The notes: generated by a model from the letters alone, not told the origin. A stretch of DNA of 47,290 nucleotides from JBIKIW01 sp044361365 (GCA_044361365.1 JBIKIW010000007.1:1-47290); one strand, 5' to 3'. Counted from the first letter of the stretch, positions 1 to 8,274 are shown. A program made the numbers and translations.

Positions 1-201
1 CCAATTACCAACCCTACTTCTGCATTTATTTGGTTTAGTAGATTTGTTCTTTAAACAATTAGTATTATTCCAATTTTCTACCATTTTCTTTTTCCAAGAA
101 TAGATACTACTTTTTTTAACTTTAAAAGCATGGATAGCTGATTTTATTCCAAATTCCAGAACATGTTCTAAAACAATTTTTTTATCTGTGTATGAATACA
201 T
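1..201 (-). CDS. Partial HTH transposase-like protein, N-terminus only
   Basis: Read on the minus strand from the ATG at 199-201, an open frame of 67 codons runs off the window edge without a stop. It begins MYSYTDKKIVLEHV and continues with a helix-turn-helix-like stretch (KSAIHAFKVKKSSIYSWKKK), then a basic segment rich in Lys, Asn and Arg. This is the usual start of integrase/transposase proteins that have an HTH followed by a DDE domain; the catalytic part would lie outside the window. It could also be another HTH protein. The frame and HTH pattern are seen; the transposase call is inference. Confidence 0.5.
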   Translation of the reverse strand, partial: MYSYTDKKIVLEHVLEFGIKSAIHAFKVKKSSIYSWKKKMVENWNNTNCLKNKSTKPNKCRSRVGNW

Positions 202-318
202 TTTAAGATTATTTACTGATTACAGATAGTTTAAGTATTATGTATCAGATTTTCCAAAATGTATTTGAGATTGAGCAAACTTGCAACTAGTAAAATTAAT
301 TATAAGTAAAAATTTTAT

Positions 319-3234
319 TTATTTGACTACTAGTGTAACGAGCTTATTTGCGATAACTTTACTAAATTTAATAGTTTGATTTTCTAACCATTTAGCCACT
401 TCTTTTTTAGATTCCTGGATAACCAATTCATCTGGACTATCTTTAGGTACAACAATAGTTCCACGAAGTTTACCATTAACTTGAATTGCAATCGTAACAT
501 TTTCATCAACTACCATTTCCGGGTCAAAAACTGGCCATTTTGTAAGATGAATTGAGTAGTTTGGATTATTTTCATCAAAATCATTTAGCTTGTACCAAAG
601 CTCTTCACTAATAAATGGGGCAAAGGGAGCAATTGCTCTCAAAAATCCATTCCAAATCCATTCTGGGATCTCATCTTGCTCTTTTAAAATATTCACAAAA
701 GTCATAATTTCAGCCACAGCCACATTATTTCTTAGGCTTTCAACTTGCTCAGTGATATTCTTGATAAACTTATGATAACTTGTGGATAACTTTTTATTAG
801 AATCAGAATACCTCGTAGCTTGCTGCGAGGTCAAAAACTTTAAGTTTTTGAGTCCAGAGCTTGCTATGGTGTCTGATACAAGCTCATTTTGATCAGAAAT
901 TTCAGAATCTGATTTTCCAAAAATTCTGTGAATATCGCTAAAGTTGTTTAAGATTTGCTCAGAGTTTAAAACGGATTCTAACCTTTGTTTTCCGTGCCAA
1001 CCCCAACTACAGCCGATTAATTTTTCTTTATTTAAAATTGGTTCTAATTCTACTACATCAGAAACTGTGTCTGTAAAAAAATAGACATCATTAATATCAA
1101 CCTTCCATTTTTGAGATATTTCTTTGACTTTTTCAACTTTAGATACATGATCTTCAATCCCTAAAACAAAGTCGAATTTTAAATTAAATTTTGATAAAAC
1201 CGGAGCAATTAAATGTTCTCTTGAACCACTCGAAACTATAGCTATTCGGGTGTTTGAAATAGCTTCAATCTCTTTTAAAAATCCAACAAACAGTTCAAAT
1301 CCTTTTTCTACCACAAGCTTGTTAAGTACTAAAATTCGACTTATTCGATCTGCCATGTTCGGCTGAGCTGGACGATCCTCAGACATCGGCTTTTGGTGAG
1401 TTTCTAAGATTCGTTCAGTTGCTATTTCTAAGGTTGTTTGGTCAATCTCTGCTACACTTTGAACCGTTGATTGCCAAGTATCTGCCAAAACTCCGTCAAA
1501 ATCAAAGATTAAATATTTTGTTTTCTCAGTAGTATTTTCATTCAAAGCCTTCAAAGCTTTTTGAGCTGTACTAAAAATATAAGTATCATTTTCTGGCTTA
1601 TTTTGTTTTAAAGTTTCTAGGTTTGAACCATCAATCCATTTATATTCGGAAACTTTCTCGGTTTCAATTTTAGGATTTCCTAAATCGCCAAGAGGTTCTA
1701 CAAGTGTAGAAATAGCCACCATTTTTTCTTCTCGGTCATTTTCCCACTCAATGGAGTCCAGTACTCTCAAAATTTTCTTAACTTCTAGCCCACTTTCCTC
1801 CAAAACTTCTCTTTTTATAGCTAAAATTGGGTCTTCACCTTTTTCTACATGACCTCCGAGAAGATCCCACTGATTTGGATATAACCTTCTATTTGGAAGT
1901 CTTTTCTGAGCAAAAATTTGATTCTGTTTATTAAAAATAATTCCATCAACTACAACATTAAAGCCTTTTTGTAAGTACTTTATTGTGATTTCTCTAATTT
2001 CTTTTTCCGTACTTTTGTCATCTTTAACAACTTTTTGACTGAGTTTAAAAATAGTATCCACTAATCTTTTACAGGCTTTAAGACCCCCATCATTCCAAAT
2101 TACAGTAGCATCATATGGGCCAATAAAGGCGATGTAAAGCCTAACTGCATCTGCTCCAAAATCTTTCAACTTTTCCTTAATATTAACCACATTTCCTTTG
2201 GATTTACTCATCTTAGAACCATCAGGTCCAAGTAAAATTCCACCATTGGTTCGATTTTGATAAGGTTCTGAAGTCGGAACATACCCTTGGTCATACAAAA
2301 ATTTGTGCCAAAAGCGAGAATATAAAAGGTGAAGGGTTGTATGCTCATTCCCTCCAAAATAGTGATCTACTGGTAGCCAATAATTCAGGTTTTCTTGCGA
2401 AGCAAAACTCTCTGTATTTTTTGGATCAGCATAACGCAAATAATACCAACTACTTCCAGCCCAATTTGGCATGGTGTCAGATTCATGAAGCCCAAAAACT
2501 TTTCCATCCTGGTCTTTTAGTTTTATCCAATCTGATTTTCCAAGAGGTGAGCGACCGTCAGAGGTTGGCAAATAGTCTTTTACTTCAGGCAAAACCAAAG
2601 GCAATTTATTCTCTTCTAAAAGTTTAATTCGAAATTTTTTACCATCAACTTCCGTCCAACTGTTTTTTTCTTGGCGTAAAATAAGCTGAGTTAATTCTGG
2701 AAAGCCAGAATCACCAAAGTGACCTTTATTAAGATATCTGTGAAGACTAGCTTTGGGTAAATACTCCCGATAAATTTTGTAGGTATCAAATTCAACAACA
2801 GTATCATCGGTAGAATAGTGCAAAGTTACAAACTCACAGTTTTGATTTAATTTTTTCCAGTCTAAAGAGTTTTCACCCAGTAGATTTTGGGCTTGAGTGA
2901 TAGCAAAATCTCCGCTAGTAGAATTAATTTTTTGTGGTTCAAAAGCTGAGCCAACTATGTGCCAGGCTTTAATTTTTAGGTTGGTTTCAAATAAAAACCT
3001 TGCTACTGCAAGACTGCCATTGGAGTGAGAAACTATGTAGGTTTCAGTATTGATTTTGGATTGAATTTTTGTTAATTCTGATAGCCAAATTTTGTCATTT
3101 AGTAGATCTTTTTCAGGTATATCAAGGTAATCAACTATAAATCCTTTTTTGGCTAAAATTTCACCCACAGATCGGTAAAAACAAGATTGACTACTACCTC
3201 CAGCTGAAGGTACAAAAATAATATTTGGCTGCAT
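319..3234 (-). CDS. Chimeric protein: serine hydrolase + C-terminal LeuRS half + Nudix + HAD
   Basis: One uninterrupted 971-codon frame joins four families. Residues 1-190 are an RBBP9/YdeN-like alpha/beta hydrolase with nucleophile motif SHSNG (Ser71), Asp143/144 and His172. Residues about 192-405 are the second half of a class I leucyl-tRNA synthetase catalytic domain (SSWYYLRY, GGNEHTTLHLLYSRFWHKFLY, KMSKS at 341-345). Residues about 420-565 are a Nudix hydrolase with a complete Nudix box (GHVEKGE then REVLEESGL). Residues about 573-770 are a HAD phosphatase-like domain (DFDGVLAD, SSGS, FFTDT). The LeuRS anticodon-binding and C-terminal domains resume at about 815-971 (APFAPFISEELW, VNGKLRGT). 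The LeuRS HIGH motif and CP1 editing domain are absent, so the protein cannot aminoacylate alone; a complete leuS or a separate N-terminal half would have to exist elsewhere. It could be a paralogue with a new role, a split synthetase, or an assembly chimera. The start ATG fits the hydrolase N-terminus. Confidence 0.85.
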   Translation of the reverse strand: MQPNIIFVPSAGGSSQSCFYRSVGEILAKKGFIVDYLDIPEKDLLNDKIWLSELTKIQSKINTETYIVSHSNGSLAVARFLFETNLKIKAWHIVGSAFEPQKINSTSGDFAITQAQNLLGENSLDWKKLNQNCEFVTLHYSTDDTVVEFDTYKIYREYLPKASLHRYLNKGHFGDSGFPELTQLILRQEKNSWTEVDGKKFRIKLLEENKLPLVLPEVKDYLPTSDGRSPLGKSDWIKLKDQDGKVFGLHESDTMPNWAGSSWYYLRYADPKNTESFASQENLNYWLPVDHYFGGNEHTTLHLLYSRFWHKFLYDQGYVPTSEPYQNRTNGGILLGPDGSKMSKSKGNVVNIKEKLKDFGADAVRLYIAFIGPYDATVIWNDGGLKACKRLVDTIFKLSQKVVKDDKSTEKEIREITIKYLQKGFNVVVDGIIFNKQNQIFAQKRLPNRRLYPNQWDLLGGHVEKGEDPILAIKREVLEESGLEVKKILRVLDSIEWENDREEKMVAISTLVEPLGDLGNPKIETEKVSEYKWIDGSNLETLKQNKPENDTYIFSTAQKALKALNENTTEKTKYLIFDFDGVLADTWQSTVQSVAEIDQTTLEIATERILETHQKPMSEDRPAQPNMADRISRILVLNKLVVEKGFELFVGFLKEIEAISNTRIAIVSSGSREHLIAPVLSKFNLKFDFVLGIEDHVSKVEKVKEISQKWKVDINDVYFFTDTVSDVVELEPILNKEKLIGCSWGWHGKQRLESVLNSEQILNNFSDIHRIFGKSDSEISDQNELVSDTIASSGLKNLKFLTSQQATRYSDSNKKLSTSYHKFIKNITEQVESLRNNVAVAEIMTFVNILKEQDEIPEWIWNGFLRAIAPFAPFISEELWYKLNDFDENNPNYSIHLTKWPVFDPEMVVDENVTIAIQVNGKLRGTIVVPKDSPDELVIQESKKEVAKWLENQTIKFSKVIANKLVTLVVK
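811..851. repeat. In-frame paired palindromes inside the LeuRS linker
   Basis: Two adjacent near-perfect hairpins lie inside the coding sequence, between the HAD domain and the anticodon-binding domain. The first is CCTCGTAGC/GCTGCGAGG (9 bp with one G.T, 2-nt loop, 811-830). The second is TCAAAAACTT/AAGTTTTTGA (831-840 with 842-851). A third weaker hairpin (CCAGAGCTTGCTATGG) follows at 853-868. The frame stays open through all three. This resembles an in-frame palindromic insertion of the kind described for Rickettsia palindromic elements. Confidence 0.6.
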
Positions 3235-3338
3235 ATTTTAATCAAGCCAATTTCTGTTATTTTCGTCAATAATCTAACTTTATCAATAAAAAATACCTCT
3301 TAGAAAAGAGGTTGACACTAAATGTGTAATATTTGTTT

Positions 3339-3413
3339 TGGTGGGTGATGAGAGATTCGAACTCCCGACCTTTTCGGTGTAAACGAATTGCGCTACCGCT
3401 GCGCCAATCACCC
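3339..3413 (-). tRNA. tRNA-Val (anticodon TAC)
   Basis: A complete cloverleaf is readable on the minus strand: acceptor GGGTGAT/ATCACCC, D stem GCGC/GCGC, anticodon loop TTTACAC (anticodon TAC, reading GUA), T arm with the TTCGAAT loop, discriminator A and an encoded CCA at 3339-3341. The outermost anticodon-stem pair is an A-A mismatch; everything else pairs. It has its own promoter immediately upstream. Confidence 0.93.
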
Positions 3414-3429
3414 ATTAACTTAGAATCGA

Positions 3430-3459
3430 ATAGTAGTTGGTTTTTTACGTGTTTGTCAA
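3430..3459 (-). promoter_or_regulatory. Promoter of tRNA-Val
   Basis: On the minus strand a perfect -35 hexamer TTGACA (3454-3459) is followed after 18 bp by TACTAT (3430-3435, 4 of 6 matches to the -10 consensus). Transcription would start about 10 nt before the mature tRNA 5' end. The -35 box overlaps the 3' end of the preceding coding sequence. Confidence 0.7.
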
Positions 3460-4319
3460 GTTTGAATTTCAGGCTTTTCTTTGATTTCATCCCTTTCATT
3501 AAATTCTGCTAAATATTCGGTTTCCAAAATTGATTCATCCAAGCCATTGTTTTTTAAGATTTTTTTAGCTTTTTGTTTGATATTATAAATATCTTCTTGA
3601 GAACTATGATTATTAACTACGAGGTTCCCTATAATAGTTTTTTGACCATCCGTAGAGATTATTTTAAGATCGTAAATCTTCTCGATTTTAGGAATTTCTA
3701 AAATTTCATCAATAATCTGTTGGTCTAGTTCTTCAGATTCATGTTTATTTTCAAATGTAATCTGACTGCCTTTAGTTGGTAGAGTTTGATCTAGGTTGGT
3801 TAAATTTTGAACTAGCAAATAAATTAAAAAACCTACCGCACCTGCTAAATCTAAAATAACAAATTTTGTGAATAAAATAGTAATTCCAACAATCAAAACG
3901 ATTATCCAAGGTGCTTCTGATTTAAAAAATTCCATTTTTAGTGCAGTTTTTCTGATTCCAAGAACCAAGATTAGTTTAGCTGCAAGTGCTATCATTGAGA
4001 TAGAAATTAAAATTCCAGAAAAAGTTTTATAATCGTTTATCTCAGGTGCTAAGTAAAATTTAGAGAGTAACAAAGTAATTAAAAAACTACAAATAATTAG
4101 CCAAGCAAAATCCCAACGATGGGCGGTTTTCTTGGTTCTATTATGAAGAAAATAATCATCCAAAAAGCTAATCAAAATAAAAATGGCTTGAGCTAAAAGG
4201 AGGTTGACTTGATTAACAAGAGCCAGCCAAAAACTAGCTACAATCAATACAATTTCAACTCCCCGATATAAATTTTGAATTTGTTTTGGACTGAGTCCAG
4301 TTTGTCTTTTTTCAGTCAT
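3456..4319 (-). CDS. CDF-like multi-pass membrane protein
   Basis: The 287-residue protein has about six hydrophobic segments in the first 185 residues and a soluble C-terminal domain (about 200-270, IDEILEIPKIEKIYDLKI then a predicted helix). That layout matches cation diffusion facilitator transporters, whose cytosolic C-terminus has a ferredoxin-like fold; the loop NRTKKTAHRWDFA resembles the CDF loop after TM2. The usual HxxxD metal-site pairs of TM2 and TM5 are not obvious (LDDYFLH near TM2, LDLAGA near TM5), so metal transport is uncertain. It lies 19 bp downstream of the RNase Y gene on the same strand and is probably co-transcribed with it. Confidence 0.5.
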   Translation of the reverse strand: MTEKRQTGLSPKQIQNLYRGVEIVLIVASFWLALVNQVNLLLAQAIFILISFLDDYFLHNRTKKTAHRWDFAWLIICSFLITLLLSKFYLAPEINDYKTFSGILISISMIALAAKLILVLGIRKTALKMEFFKSEAPWIIVLIVGITILFTKFVILDLAGAVGFLIYLLVQNLTNLDQTLPTKGSQITFENKHESEELDQQIIDEILEIPKIEKIYDLKIISTDGQKTIIGNLVVNNHSSQEDIYNIKQKAKKILKNNGLDESILETEYLAEFNERDEIKEKPEIQT

Positions 4320-4338
4320 AGGTCAGAGTTAATTTAAT

Positions 4339-6012
4339 TTAACCTGCATATTCGATGATGCGTTTGTCGTAAAATCCAATAACTTTAATTTTTACTGGCG
4401 AGTTTACGCTGCTACCGATATCAGTAGCTATTTTACGAGTGGTTTCATTCATCTTGGCAAGGCTAATTTGTTCTGGGTCAAAAAATACCCACATTTCCTT
4501 ACTTCCACGCATAATCCAAGACTTAGTAACACCCTTAACATTGGAGGCTACTCTTTCAAGGGATTCCATTCTTTGGAAATAAGCTTCAGCGGTTTCTTTT
4601 CTTGCTCCAATTCTACCTCCAGAAATGTTATCACAAGCATCAACTAAAACAGCCTCTACACAAAAACCTTTTTCAGGATCTTTGTACTCTTCATTGTGGT
4701 GACTAGAAACACATTTTTTTATTCTCCAATCCAATCCAAACATATCACAAATTTTTTCACCAAGATCTACATGATTACCTTTTGGAGTCATTTCTTCATC
4801 AACGGCTTTACCAATGTCATGCAATAAAGCTCCTTTAATACAAATCATTTTATCTATTGGCCTGGATAGGCTAGGAAAAGCAGCATTTAATTCATCCGCT
4901 AATAAACCTGCAAGTTTTGCCATTTCCACACTGTGCTTGATCATGTTTTGACCATAACTTGTTCGGAATTTAAGTCTTCCAATCATTCGTACCAACTTAG
5001 CTGGGAAATCATAGATTCCAAGTTCATTCACAGCCCACTCTCCAGCTTCAGCTATTTCTTGAGAGAGTTCAGATTTCGATTTTTCACACATTTCTTCAAT
5101 TGAGGAAGGGTGAATTCGCCCATCGGCAAGAAGTTTTTCTAAGGTTTTTTTTGCGATATGCCTTCGAATAGAACTAAAACCTGAAATAGTTACAATCTCT
5201 GGGGTTTCGTCGATAACAAATTCCACCCCTAAAGTTTTTTCTAACCACTGAATATTTCTACCTTGTTTACCTATAATCTTTCCTTTGTCCTCCTCACTAT
5301 TTAACCTGACTGTTGTAATTGTAAATTCGTTAGCAACTTCACTGGAGCACCTTTGAATTGCCATTGCCACAATTTCTCTAGCTTTTTGATTGGCGTCGTC
5401 TTCGGCGTTTTCAAGAATTTTATGTTGATAATCGATCAATTCATGTCCCATTTTTTCCCTAGCTTCCAAAACAACTCGTTGCTTTGCTTCTTCGAAATTT
5501 AATTTGGTTACTTCTTCAAGTTTTTGAATGACTTTTTGTTCAATTTCTTTATCTTTTTGGTTAACTTCATCTCGTTTAGCAAGCAAATCTTGCTTAATAT
5601 TTCTAAGCTCATCTTTGGTTTTTTCAATTTTTTCTCGTTCGATTTCATTTTTTTCCAATTTTTCATCTAAAACACCTTCTTTACGATCCACATTTTCTTG
5701 CAAATCTAAAATACGTTGTCGCATTTCTTTCTCATCTTTTTTCATCTGCTCTTGCAATTCGAGCTTTAATCTACTTATAATAAGCTCGTTTTTTTCTTGA
5801 TTCTCACTTCCTAAACTAGCCCTATACTCAGCAATTTTGCTGTCATGTTCGGTCGAAAATTTAGTGGTAATTTTTTTGAGTTCTCCCTCAAGCTCTTCTT
5901 GGGAGTACTTTTTATCAGAAATTTGAGGATTGTTTTTCAGTTGAAAATATTGATATGCGAAATAAATGCATGGCAATAAAGCTACAACCAGTAGCCATGT
6001 AAAGATGGTCAT
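4339..6012 (-). CDS. rny: Ribonuclease Y
   Basis: RNase Y is the membrane-anchored endoribonuclease that starts mRNA decay in many bacteria lacking RNase E. From the chosen start the protein has an N-terminal transmembrane helix (about residues 2-21), a long charged coiled coil (about 35-215), a KH domain with the GKQGRN loop (248-253), and an HD domain with HDIGK (398-402) and HSVEMAKLAG. Length (557 aa) is normal. An in-frame ATG lies 23 codons further upstream at 6081, but the downstream ATG puts the membrane helix at the very N-terminus, as in the family, and is preferred. The CDF-like gene follows closely. Confidence 0.93.
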   Translation of the reverse strand: MTIFTWLLVVALLPCIYFAYQYFQLKNNPQISDKKYSQEELEGELKKITTKFSTEHDSKIAEYRASLGSENQEKNELIISRLKLELQEQMKKDEKEMRQRILDLQENVDRKEGVLDEKLEKNEIEREKIEKTKDELRNIKQDLLAKRDEVNQKDKEIEQKVIQKLEEVTKLNFEEAKQRVVLEAREKMGHELIDYQHKILENAEDDANQKAREIVAMAIQRCSSEVANEFTITTVRLNSEEDKGKIIGKQGRNIQWLEKTLGVEFVIDETPEIVTISGFSSIRRHIAKKTLEKLLADGRIHPSSIEEMCEKSKSELSQEIAEAGEWAVNELGIYDFPAKLVRMIGRLKFRTSYGQNMIKHSVEMAKLAGLLADELNAAFPSLSRPIDKMICIKGALLHDIGKAVDEEMTPKGNHVDLGEKICDMFGLDWRIKKCVSSHHNEEYKDPEKGFCVEAVLVDACDNISGGRIGARKETAEAYFQRMESLERVASNVKGVTKSWIMRGSKEMWVFFDPEQISLAKMNETTRKIATDIGSSVNSPVKIKVIGFYDKRIIEYAG

Positions 6013-6183
6013 ATATAAATAATAAAAGTAAATTATTGTTTTTATTGAACTACCAAAAATTTCTATTTTGGTTAATTTCACAAGGAGAAGATTTTGGTAA
6101 CTCTGAATTATAATCTAAATTACAAAAACGCTTTCAGTCAAGTTGACAAATTAGATTTTTAAGCGAAATTTTTGATATGTATT

Positions 6184-6260
6184 GCACTCGTAGCTCAGTG
6201 GATTAGAGTAGCTGGCTTCGAACCAGTTGGTCGGGGGTTCGAGTCCCTCCGGGTGCACCA
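6184..6260 (+). tRNA. tRNA-Arg (anticodon TCG)
   Basis: Cloverleaf on the plus strand: acceptor GCACTCG/CGGGTGC, anticodon stem GCTGG/CCAGT with loop CTTCGAA (anticodon TCG, reading CGA), T loop TTCGAGT, discriminator A and encoded CCA ending at 6260. It points away from the flanking minus-strand genes. A TTGACA hexamer lies upstream at 6143-6148, but no -10 box sits at normal spacing. Confidence 0.93.
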
Positions 6261-6406
6261 CAATCTTGAGATAGCTGTGATATTCTAGCTTAATATTAAA
6301 AATAAATAATTGAATATTTTAAAAAATTTAGTTTAAGGCTTGTTTAAACTATTGCGTTTTTGATTCTAAGAAACAGTCGATCTTATTGTAGTTTCTGCTA
6401 CATCAA

Positions 6407-6784
6407 TTACAAATAAATTGGCCAATACAAAGTTCCTTTTTTGGAGTTTATTAGTGTTCTGCTGATTGGTTGCCACTTATTATCTTGGAAGTTTAGTTGT
6501 ACCTCAGAGTTTTTTGTAGCATCTTTGTAAATACAGTTGACTGTAGAAGTTTTTTTATATTTTTGATAGTCCACAATCTTGGCAAATTTAAAATCTGGTA
6601 TAGAATTCTGAGAGCAAATTCCTGTAAAATCAAAATTTTTACCATATACAAAAGTCAAAGCTTCTGTCCAAAAATAACTGAAACTTAAGCTAAGCAAAAA
6701 AAATATAAAAACTACCCACAGCCAGAATTTTCTAACATGGTTTAAGACTAAATTTAGCTCATTTTCGTTAGATGCTTTCATCAT
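6407..6784 (-). CDS. Small membrane protein of unknown function
   Basis: The 125-residue protein has a single hydrophobic segment (about 18-40, FWLWVVFIFFLLSLSFSYFW) after a short polar N-terminus and a soluble C-terminal part with two cysteines. I do not recognise a family. It overlaps the end of xseB by 17 bp, and a second in-frame ATG at 6781 is an equally good start, so it is probably translated as the last gene of the thioredoxin-xseB transcript. No function is assigned. Confidence 0.6.
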   Translation of the reverse strand: MMKASNENELNLVLNHVRKFWLWVVFIFFLLSLSFSYFWTEALTFVYGKNFDFTGICSQNSIPDFKFAKIVDYQKYKKTSTVNCIYKDATKNSEVQLNFQDNKWQPISRTLINSKKGTLYWPIYL

Positions 6785-6956
6785 CTTTAGTTAGTAAAAC
6801 AAGTTTATTTTCCATTTCTTTAAGTTCTACTTCAATCTCTTTTTTAAGCTTAAAAGCTTCTTCTAAAAGAGGCATACTTTCACTAAGAGAAACACGCTTT
6901 TCTTCCAAAAGTTTTTGGATTTCTTGGAGTCTAAGAAGTTTACTTTCTAATGTCAT
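6768..6956 (-). CDS. xseB: Exodeoxyribonuclease VII small subunit
   Basis: The small subunit combines with XseA to form exonuclease VII, which degrades single-stranded DNA. The 62-residue sequence is an acidic helical hairpin (LQEIQKLLEEKRVSLSESMPLLEEA then FKLKKEIEVELKEMENK), matching XseB in length and in its SLxESMxLLEEAFKL-type core. It starts one base after the stop of the thioredoxin-like gene and overlaps the next gene, so translation is probably coupled. The large subunit gene is not in this window. Confidence 0.88.
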   Translation of the reverse strand: MTLESKLLRLQEIQKLLEEKRVSLSESMPLLEEAFKLKKEIEVELKEMENKLVLLTKDDESI

Positions 6957-6957
6957 T

Positions 6958-7674
6958 TTAAAGCTGTTTGTCTATTCTGGATTGAATTTCTGCAGCATTG
7001 GAAGCACCTGCCCACCATTCCACAATTTTTCCATCTTTTAATATTATTGTAGCTGGAGTGGAGCTTAGTTTACCTGCTTTACCATTGTAACCGCTTTCAG
7101 GGAGGTTGATATTTCCAATGTCTTTTACATCTTGATCTACTTTATTCCTTGTTTCACTGCTATTTCTAATACTATTCCATTGATCAAAATTTAAGTTTAA
7201 CTCCTTAGCAATTGATTCCAAAGTTGTGTTGTTAAGTTGATCTTGAAGAGCAAAAACCCGATCAACATATTCAAAAAATTTACCCTGATCGCCAGCGGCA
7301 TAAGCAGCATAAGCAGCTGGTTTAGCATAAGAGTGCATTGGAAGAGGAAACATTTTATATATAACCTGTACTTTATCTTTATTATCTTCTTTAACCTTTA
7401 CCATACCTTCATTATTTTGCTTACAAAAGCCGCATTGCAAATCCAATATATAAACAACTTTCAAACCAGTGTCTTTTGGACCAGTATAAAAATTATAATC
7501 TCTTATTATCCCTGACTCATCTACTGCACCAGCAACGCTGTTACTATTTGTATACCATCTGATACCCAAGCCACCCAAAATAATTAGGGAGATCAAGGCA
7601 ACCGCAGCGATTACTATTTTATAATTTTTCTTTAGCGTGTCCAAAAAAGACTCTTCGTATGTGTTTATAGCCAT
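6958..7674 (-). CDS. Membrane-anchored DsbA-like thioredoxin
   Basis: The 238-residue protein has one N-terminal membrane helix (about 20-38) and an extracytoplasmic thioredoxin fold of the DsbA/BdbD type. The active site is CGFC (Cys81-Cys84), the inserted helical domain runs about 105-195, and the cis-proline motif STPAT lies near residue 205. Such proteins oxidise or isomerise disulphides in exported proteins; the cysteine-containing secreted proteins elsewhere in the window are possible substrates (inference). First gene of a three-gene transcript with xseB. No dedicated DsbB/VKOR partner is seen nearby. Confidence 0.85.
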   Translation of the reverse strand: MAINTYEESFLDTLKKNYKIVIAAVALISLIILGGLGIRWYTNSNSVAGAVDESGIIRDYNFYTGPKDTGLKVVYILDLQCGFCKQNNEGMVKVKEDNKDKVQVIYKMFPLPMHSYAKPAAYAAYAAGDQGKFFEYVDRVFALQDQLNNTTLESIAKELNLNFDQWNSIRNSSETRNKVDQDVKDIGNINLPESGYNGKAGKLSSTPATIILKDGKIVEWWAGASNAAEIQSRIDKQL

Positions 7675-7726
7675 AATAAATTTAATAAAAGCGATTATTG
7701 ATCTGGTTTTTGATTATGTCAAAATC

Positions 7727-7757
7727 TTGACAAACTAGAGAATAATCAGGATTAGAT
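7727..7757 (+). promoter_or_regulatory. Putative promoter of tRNA-Arg(GCG)
   Basis: A perfect TTGACA (7727-7732) is followed after 19 bp by TTAGAT (7752-7757), placing a start site just before the tRNA 5' end at 7767. The -35 is strong; the -10 is weak (3 of 6) and the spacing is long. Confidence 0.45.
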
Positions 7758-7766
7758 TAACATCGT

Positions 7767-7843
7767 GCAGCTGTAGCTCAGTGGATTAGAGCATCTGGTT
7801 GCGGTCCAGAAGGTCGCAGGTTCGAGTCCTGCCAGTTGCACCA
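7767..7843 (+). tRNA. tRNA-Arg (anticodon GCG)
   Basis: Acceptor GCAGCTG/CAGTTGC, anticodon stem TCTGG/CCAGA with loop TTGCGGT (anticodon GCG, G at position 37), T loop TTCGAGT, discriminator A and encoded CCA. Anticodon GCG reads CGC and, by G-U wobble, CGU. Most bacteria use tRNA-Arg(ACG) deaminated to inosine by TadA; a genomic GCG anticodon would make TadA unnecessary for these codons. Charging as Arg is inferred from the anticodon. Confidence 0.92.
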
Positions 7844-7908
7844 AAAACTCAAATAAAATTTCTACTTAAAATTAGTTAAAACAGGTTAATCAAAATAGCT
7901 CCAGCGAT

Positions 7909-8112
7909 TATAAAACCCATTTAATTTATTTTGCCTAATTTAAGCCAAAAGTTGCCAGTTGCTCCCTGATAAGGGAGCTGTCCCAACGGGACTGTGGGTT
8001 TTATCGTCACTTTAAAGTTCCATAAAACCCCAAGGCCAGCGGACATTACCCTTGTCAGGGAAAAACTACTTAATGGCTTTTTGTTCGAATTAATTTTCAA
8101 ATGGGTTCTATA
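7909..8112. repeat. About 200-bp imperfect palindrome between tRNA-Arg and the next gene
   Basis: The whole stretch is an imperfect inverted repeat centred near 8012. Outer arms TATAAAACCC (7909-7918) and GGGTTCTATA (8103-8112) pair with one mismatch; 7964-7975 pairs with 8049-8060; GGGTTTTAT (7996-8004) pairs with ATAAAACCC (8022-8030); the centre holds the palindrome ACTTTAAAGT (8009-8018). Within the left arm, local hairpins GCTCCCT/AGGGAGC (7961-7978) and GTCCC/GGGAC (7980-7992) precede a GGG tail. It could be a miniature inverted-repeat element or a structured RNA. The 431-bp gap 7844-8274 holds no other convincing feature. Confidence 0.65.
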
Positions 8113-8274
8113 AAAACAGACCCTACTAATCTTTCTAAAATATTTTTTTACTTAAAAAAGATTGCTCCGGTAAGTACACTAAGCGAAGTTCTAAAGATAA
8201 ACAAAGCTGAATTTAATCCTCATTCATATAAGAAATACTCCGGCTAAATAAGCTCTACAGATTCCACTGATATC

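Noticed and set aside
3266..3499. 77-codon minus-strand frame spanning tRNA-Val
   Set aside because: It covers the whole tRNA gene and the end of the CDF-like gene; no protein character.
8101..8247. 48-codon plus-strand frame beginning MGSIKTDPTNLSKIF
   Set aside because: It starts inside the outer arm of the large palindrome, has no promoter or ribosome-binding site and matches no family I know; chance frame is likely.
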